Assembly: GCA_934692675.1 (NCBI GenBank)
Contig: CAKUUD010000005.1
Location: 1-52,749, forward strand
Length of the DNA stretch: 52,749 nucleotides
Direction of reading: 5' to 3'
Source: an uncultured Eubacteriales bacterium
GTDB taxonomy: Bacteria > Bacillota > Clostridia > Oscillospirales > Acutalibacteraceae
Shown here: piece after piece, positions 50,135-52,749 of the stretch
How the letters are laid out: each line of letters starts with the position of its first letter
Numbering within the stretch: the stretch's first letter is position 1
Program-made: the position numbers and the translations under genes
Notes under the pieces: model-generated
The model's input: the letters and a program-made list of their open reading frames with translations, nothing else
Database searches by the model: none
Told to the model about the DNA's origin: nothing

Positions 50135-50896
50135 ATGTACAAATACGAAAGAAAAGACAAATGCATAAGCCCGTACTCTGTCAATTACAAAGCTCTTTAT
50201 GGCAATCAAAATCCTGTGCTTGACATCAGCAGCGACGAAAAGAAGGGCAAAAGATTTCTGGGTAGTTCGAAAAATAATAAAAATCAATCGAGAATTTTCA
50301 AACTTTTTCTCATAAGCTTATTTCTGGCGGCTTTTTCGATTGCTTTCGTGATGGCTGTGGGGTTTTTCTCGTGCCGCGAGGATGCTGTCAATCTTAAAAA
50401 ATTTGATAATATAATTCTCCCCGTGGTAATGCAAAATCCGGAGCCTTTTAACGAAAATAATCCTCCGAGCTCGCAAATTGTGATTAATTCGGCCGTTTGG
50501 GACGCCGCCATGAATAATCAAGAAGTGATTTCGGACGACCTTGGTAGGATTATTTTGAGCAAGGACGAGGTTAATAAATCGGCGAACCGGCTTTTTAACG
50601 TGGATATTGATTTTAACAGAATCGAAAATTCAAAAGATAATTTTTATATTTTTCAGCCCGAAAAAAATGATTTCCTCGTGAGCGCCATCAGCGGCACGGA
50701 CAATTTTGTTCCGCACACGGTTAATTTTTGTAAAAAGGGTTCGGAAATAATTTTGAAAGTTGGATATGTTGTCCCGGCGAATGGCTTTAACAGCAATATG
50801 ACGCTGCTTTCGGAAAACAAAATCGAGAAATATATGCAATATCATCTGAAAAAAAATAAAAGCACAGGAAAATATTTTATTTCCGCTGTGCTTTAA
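50135..50896 (+). CDS. Single-pass membrane protein, unknown
   Basis: The ATG at 50135 has AAGGTGA upstream; a TTG five codons earlier is less likely. The 253-residue protein has a polar cytoplasmic N-terminus of about 55 residues, one helix (about 58-79) followed by CREDA, and an external domain of about 170 residues rich in Asn, Phe and Val. No family is recognised. Its end overlaps the convergent neighbour by four bases. Confidence 0.65.
   Translation: MYKYERKDKCISPYSVNYKALYGNQNPVLDISSDEKKGKRFLGSSKNNKNQSRIFKLFLISLFLAAFSIAFVMAVGFFSCREDAVNLKKFDNIILPVVMQNPEPFNENNPPSSQIVINSAVWDAAMNNQEVISDDLGRIILSKDEVNKSANRLFNVDIDFNRIENSKDNFYIFQPEKNDFLVSAISGTDNFVPHTVNFCKKGSEIILKVGYVVPANGFNSNMTLLSENKIEKYMQYHLKKNKSTGKYFISAVL
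50846..50894 (-). terminator. Terminator of the small-gene cluster, inside the opposite gene
   Basis: AAAGCACAG (50859-50867) and CTGTGCTTT (50886-50894) form a perfect 9-bp stem, followed on the minus strand by TTTATTTTTTTT. It lies in the last codons of the gene at 50135. Confidence 0.7.
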
Positions 50897-51237
50897 GCCA
50901 GTAGGTAAAAAAGTACCATTATTAATGTGAAATTTTCTTCGTTGTCCATCAAAAGAATAATCAGCATGATAATCAAAGTTTTATCGGGGTCTTTTAAAAC
51001 GGCGTCAAGAAAATTTGTCATTATTTGAGGCGGGGGAGGAGCTTTCTTTTTTTCGTGAGGAACAGGTTTTTTTTCGGGGATTTTTTCTTTTTCCGAAAAT
51101 CTTTTTCCTTGATATATATTTTCAAAAGAATTATTTTGTAAGTTATTTTTTGATTTTGAATACATTTCACGCATTTTATTTAATGATTGCTCTTGCATAT
51201 TTTTAATTTCAGGAGAATATTTACCGGGATTTGTCAT
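50893..51237 (-). CDS. Small protein with hydrophobic C-terminus, clostridial cluster
   Basis: 114 residues: a polar, Lys/Glu/Pro-rich N-terminal part with a KKAPPPP stretch, then two short hydrophobic segments at the end (KTLIIMLIILLM and FTLIMVLFYLLA) separated by DNEEN. This ending is typical of small proteins of unknown role in Clostridia. It is last of three closely spaced genes (gap 9 bases). Confidence 0.65.
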   Translation of the reverse strand: MTNPGKYSPEIKNMQEQSLNKMREMYSKSKNNLQNNSFENIYQGKRFSEKEKIPEKKPVPHEKKKAPPPPQIMTNFLDAVLKDPDKTLIIMLIILLMDNEENFTLIMVLFYLLA

Positions 51238-51246
51238 TTAATAACC

Positions 51247-51591
51247 TCATATTATTCCGTTGTTTTTTAAAAATGGTATCAAGCGGACAAGCTGCAAAAT
51301 TTGTGAAGAACTGTCAAGTTTTTTTCTTCTTTTTTCGGAAAGAAGCGGCCGCAGAGCCTTTAAAAATCTGGTGTATTTATCCTCTTTTTTTATCGAGGAC
51401 AAAAGTGGAGCGATTTTCATTACGGTATCTATAACATCCAGCGGCATTTCAAAATTTTCGTTATTGTTTTCGGAATTTTCATCGGTGGTTTCCGAGCTCG
51501 GAGGATCTGACAGCCCGGAAAAATCTTTCAATTTGTCCATTATTTCCGGATTGCCAAGTAATTCGGTAATTTTCCCTGCCAGATCTTCCAT
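51247..51591 (-). CDS. Small helical protein, clostridial cluster
   Basis: 114 residues, acidic in the middle (Glu/Asn/Asp-rich linker about 35-48), then a helical part with FLKALRPLLSEKRRKKLD that resembles conserved clostridial proteins found in similar gene trios. No signal peptide or known domain. It starts 3 bases after the stop of the upstream gene. Confidence 0.65.
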   Translation of the reverse strand: MEDLAGKITELLGNPEIMDKLKDFSGLSDPPSSETTDENSENNNENFEMPLDVIDTVMKIAPLLSSIKKEDKYTRFLKALRPLLSEKRRKKLDSSSQILQLVRLIPFLKNNGII

Positions 51592-51594
51592 GAA

Positions 51595-51837
51595 TTATTT
51601 TCCTCCCAAGAATTTTTTTAATAGTTCTTTTGCTTTTGGAGTAGAGAGTAATTTTGAAGCGGCTTTTTTATCTGAGAGAATTTTTTTGACTTTTTCGGAT
51701 TGTTCAGGCCCCAAATTATTAAGTAAATTATTTATATTTCCGTTTTTGGCTGCATTTTTTAATTCCTCGGGCTTGGTGCCGAGTTTTTGCGAAGCTTTTT
51801 TCAGCATTTCTTCCAGGGATGGACTTTTTTCGTTCAT
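51595..51837 (-). CDS. Small helical protein, first of clostridial cluster
   Basis: The ATG at 51837 has a perfect GGAGGTGA ribosome site, giving 80 residues. Lys-rich helices contain SDKKAASKLLSTPKAKELLKK, a pattern shared with other clostridial proteins of unknown function. Expression with the two following genes is near certain from the spacing. Confidence 0.7.
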   Translation of the reverse strand: MNEKSPSLEEMLKKASQKLGTKPEELKNAAKNGNINNLLNNLGPEQSEKVKKILSDKKAASKLLSTPKAKELLKKFLGGK

Positions 51838-51954
51838 TAAATTCACCTCCGAACAATAGTAAACCAAAATTATTTGGCTTATTATTTATATGTATAAGTA
51901 ATCTTTGGTATGAACTGTTTATTTGTTAAATTTTCAATAATATGACTAAATCTC

Positions 51955-51982
51955 TTGACATTGAGTAAAAATTGTATAAAAT
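51955..51982 (+). promoter_or_regulatory. Promoter of the Nif11-like peptide gene
   Basis: TTGACA (51955-51960) and TAAAAT (51977-51982), 16-base spacing. Confidence 0.65.
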
Positions 51983-52050
51983 AACTAATATATATTCGGT
52001 TTCTAAAAATATTCAGTAAAGGGTGGTGAAGAGCCGCTAAGGCTCGAGAT

Positions 52051-52389
52051 ATGGCTGTTATGAATGCGAATTTAAATGAAGCACTAAGAAATAAAAAATT
52101 TGTTCAAGAGATTTTGAAAAAAGAAACCGGCGAACAAGTCAGGAAGGCGCTGGCGGAAAAAGGCGTTACAATCGGTAACGATGAGGATCTTTCGAAACTT
52201 GCTTCGATTATGATTGAAGCTTTTAAAGAATCCGATAAGTCGTTTTTGAAAGACGAAGATTTGGAAAAATGCGTCGGCGGGGTTAAGGACGTAGATATTA
52301 GCAATCTCCGCGAAATTGCTAGAGAAATCGGTCCGGTCGAAATAAATTGGGCGATGAAAGACGAAAATGGAAATATAATTATCAAATAA
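52051..52389 (+). CDS. Nif11-like leader peptide / bacteriocin-type precursor
   Basis: 112 residues. The N-terminal 75 resemble Nif11-type RiPP leaders: NEALRNKKFVQEILKKE, a helix, then LKDEDLEKCVGGV with a double glycine at 77-78. The putative core (about 34 residues) is acidic with one Trp and no Cys, Ser-Thr cluster or obvious modification pattern. No LanM, cyclodehydratase, radical SAM or transporter gene is near. The stem GAGCC/GGCTC (about 52031-52045) lies between a purine-rich GGGTGGTG site and the ATG, so translation may depend on folding. The ATG at 52060 is an alternative start. Confidence 0.65.
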   Translation: MAVMNANLNEALRNKKFVQEILKKETGEQVRKALAEKGVTIGNDEDLSKLASIMIEAFKESDKSFLKDEDLEKCVGGVKDVDISNLREIAREIGPVEINWAMKDENGNIIIK

Positions 52390-52407
52390 ATCATAAAAAA
52401 TAAAAAC

Positions 52408-52443
52408 AAAAAGAGCTTTGACTGTGCGCAAGGCTCTTTTTTT
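52408..52443 (+). terminator. Terminator of the Nif11-like gene
   Basis: AAGAGC and GCTCTT pair around the loop, with a T7 run. Confidence 0.75.
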
Positions 52444-52500
52444 AGTAGTTTATAAAACAAAATATCCATGCTGAATAAATTCAACATGGAGGAGTATAAA

Positions 52501-52560
52501 ATGAAAAAAGATATAAAAATTAGTGCCAAAACAATCTTAGCTAAATGTTTAAAAACCTAA
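52501..52560 (+). CDS. 19-residue cationic peptide ORF
   Basis: A short frame beginning MKKDIKISAKTIL with six Lys and one Cys. It is preceded by GGAGGAG at 6 bases and by a hairpin (CCATG/CATGG with TGAAT/ATTCA inside, about 52468-52491) that ends right at the ribosome site. The excellent ribosome site and folded leader argue against chance, but there is no homology evidence. It could be a leader peptide or a small cationic product. Confidence 0.4.
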   Translation: MKKDIKISAKTILAKCLKT

Positions 52561-52648
52561 CCAAGATTCAAAAACACTAACAAGTACATTATAAAGTCTG
52601 AAAAATAAAAAGTCAATAGCAAAATTATAAAAAATTGCATAAAAAAAG

Positions 52649-52749
52649 TTGGCGTCTTCCTATCTTCCCAGACCGTTGCCAGCCAAGTATTTTCAGCACT
52701 ACCGAGCTTAACTACCGTGTTCGAGATGGGAACGGGTGTACCCTCGGCG
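52649..52749 (-). rRNA. rrf: 5S ribosomal RNA, 5' end cut by the window edge
   Basis: On the minus strand the sequence reads through CCATCTCGAACACGG, TTAAGCTC and the 3' strand GGAAGACGCCAAC, all diagnostic of 5S rRNA. About 100 nt are present; the first 15-20 nt lie past position 52749. A T7 run follows the 3' end as a terminator. The rest of the rRNA operon should lie beyond the right edge. Confidence 0.95.

Noticed and set aside
51260..51859. 199-codon plus-strand frame
   Set aside because: Antisense to the small-gene trio, whose ribosome sites and spacing are clearly better.
52104..52529. 141-codon minus-strand frame
   Set aside because: Antisense to the Nif11-like gene; no ribosome site and hydrophobic composition caused by the opposite frame.

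Overview
This window is the replication-origin region of a low-GC, Gram-positive chromosome, most likely an anaerobic Clostridia relative (Oscillospirales/Ruminococcaceae-like). The evidence is the conserved rpmH-rnpA-yidD-yidC-jag-mnmE-mnmG-rsmG-parA-parB block on the minus strand. It runs divergently from dnaA-dnaN-yaaA-recF-remB-gyrB-gyrA on the plus strand. Strong AGGAGG-type ribosome sites, TTG and GTG starts, a BofC-like protein, ThyX instead of ThyA, and PKTGD-type surface anchors fit that group. The genus cannot be fixed from sequence alone.

Layout. 1-4260 is accessory: a secreted methyltransferase/GT8 glycosyltransferase/ricin-lectin fusion, two orphan phage-tail genes and a BofC-like protein. 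4360-9458 is a plus-strand operon (thyX, dTMP kinase, DUF2156 protein, GNAT, 5-formyl-THF cyclo-ligase, mltG) ending at a strong hairpin that abuts the start of a class B penicillin-binding protein. 11104-14230 holds a small membrane protein, a 32-codon ORF, tmcAL, folC and tRNA-Ala(GGC). 14290-15300 contains three tandem, about 335-bp units. Each looks like an Fst/par-type type I toxin-antitoxin module: a hydrophobic toxin of 24-31 aa with a hairpin-masked Shine-Dalgarno sequence, and a convergent antisense RNA with its own near-consensus promoter.

15343-23952 is a block of poorly known signalling and envelope genes: a MORN-repeat membrane protein, a large beta-propeller/HAMP/degenerate-cyclase protein, a divergent pseudokinase-like/LysM membrane protein, a double-glycine-leader peptide, a secreted orphan and a cytoplasmic orphan. 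24102-29010 carries guaB, serS, a VanZ-like membrane protein, parB and parA, with two perfect parS sites at 29.1 kb and a third inside mnmG. The origin itself is best placed between dnaA and dnaN, where DnaA-box-like sites are followed by a DnaA-trio/unwinding element at about 37.6 kb. A five-copy 22-26 bp repeat sits between rpmH and rnpA.

46258-52749 contains a GNAT, two paralogous cell-wall-anchored surface proteins, an orphan membrane protein, three small conserved clostridial-type genes, a Nif11-like GG peptide, a 19-codon cationic ORF and the 3' end of a 5S rRNA gene whose operon lies beyond the right edge.

The core genes supply replication initiation (dnaA, dnaN, recF, gyrase), segregation (parABS), membrane insertion (yidC, yidD), tRNA modification (mnmE, mnmG, tmcAL) and nucleotide/folate supply (thyX, tmk, folC, fau, guaB). 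I see no CRISPR array, insertion sequence, riboswitch or T-box. The strongest candidate for something undescribed is the triple toxin-antitoxin array, followed by the secreted three-domain enzyme fusion.
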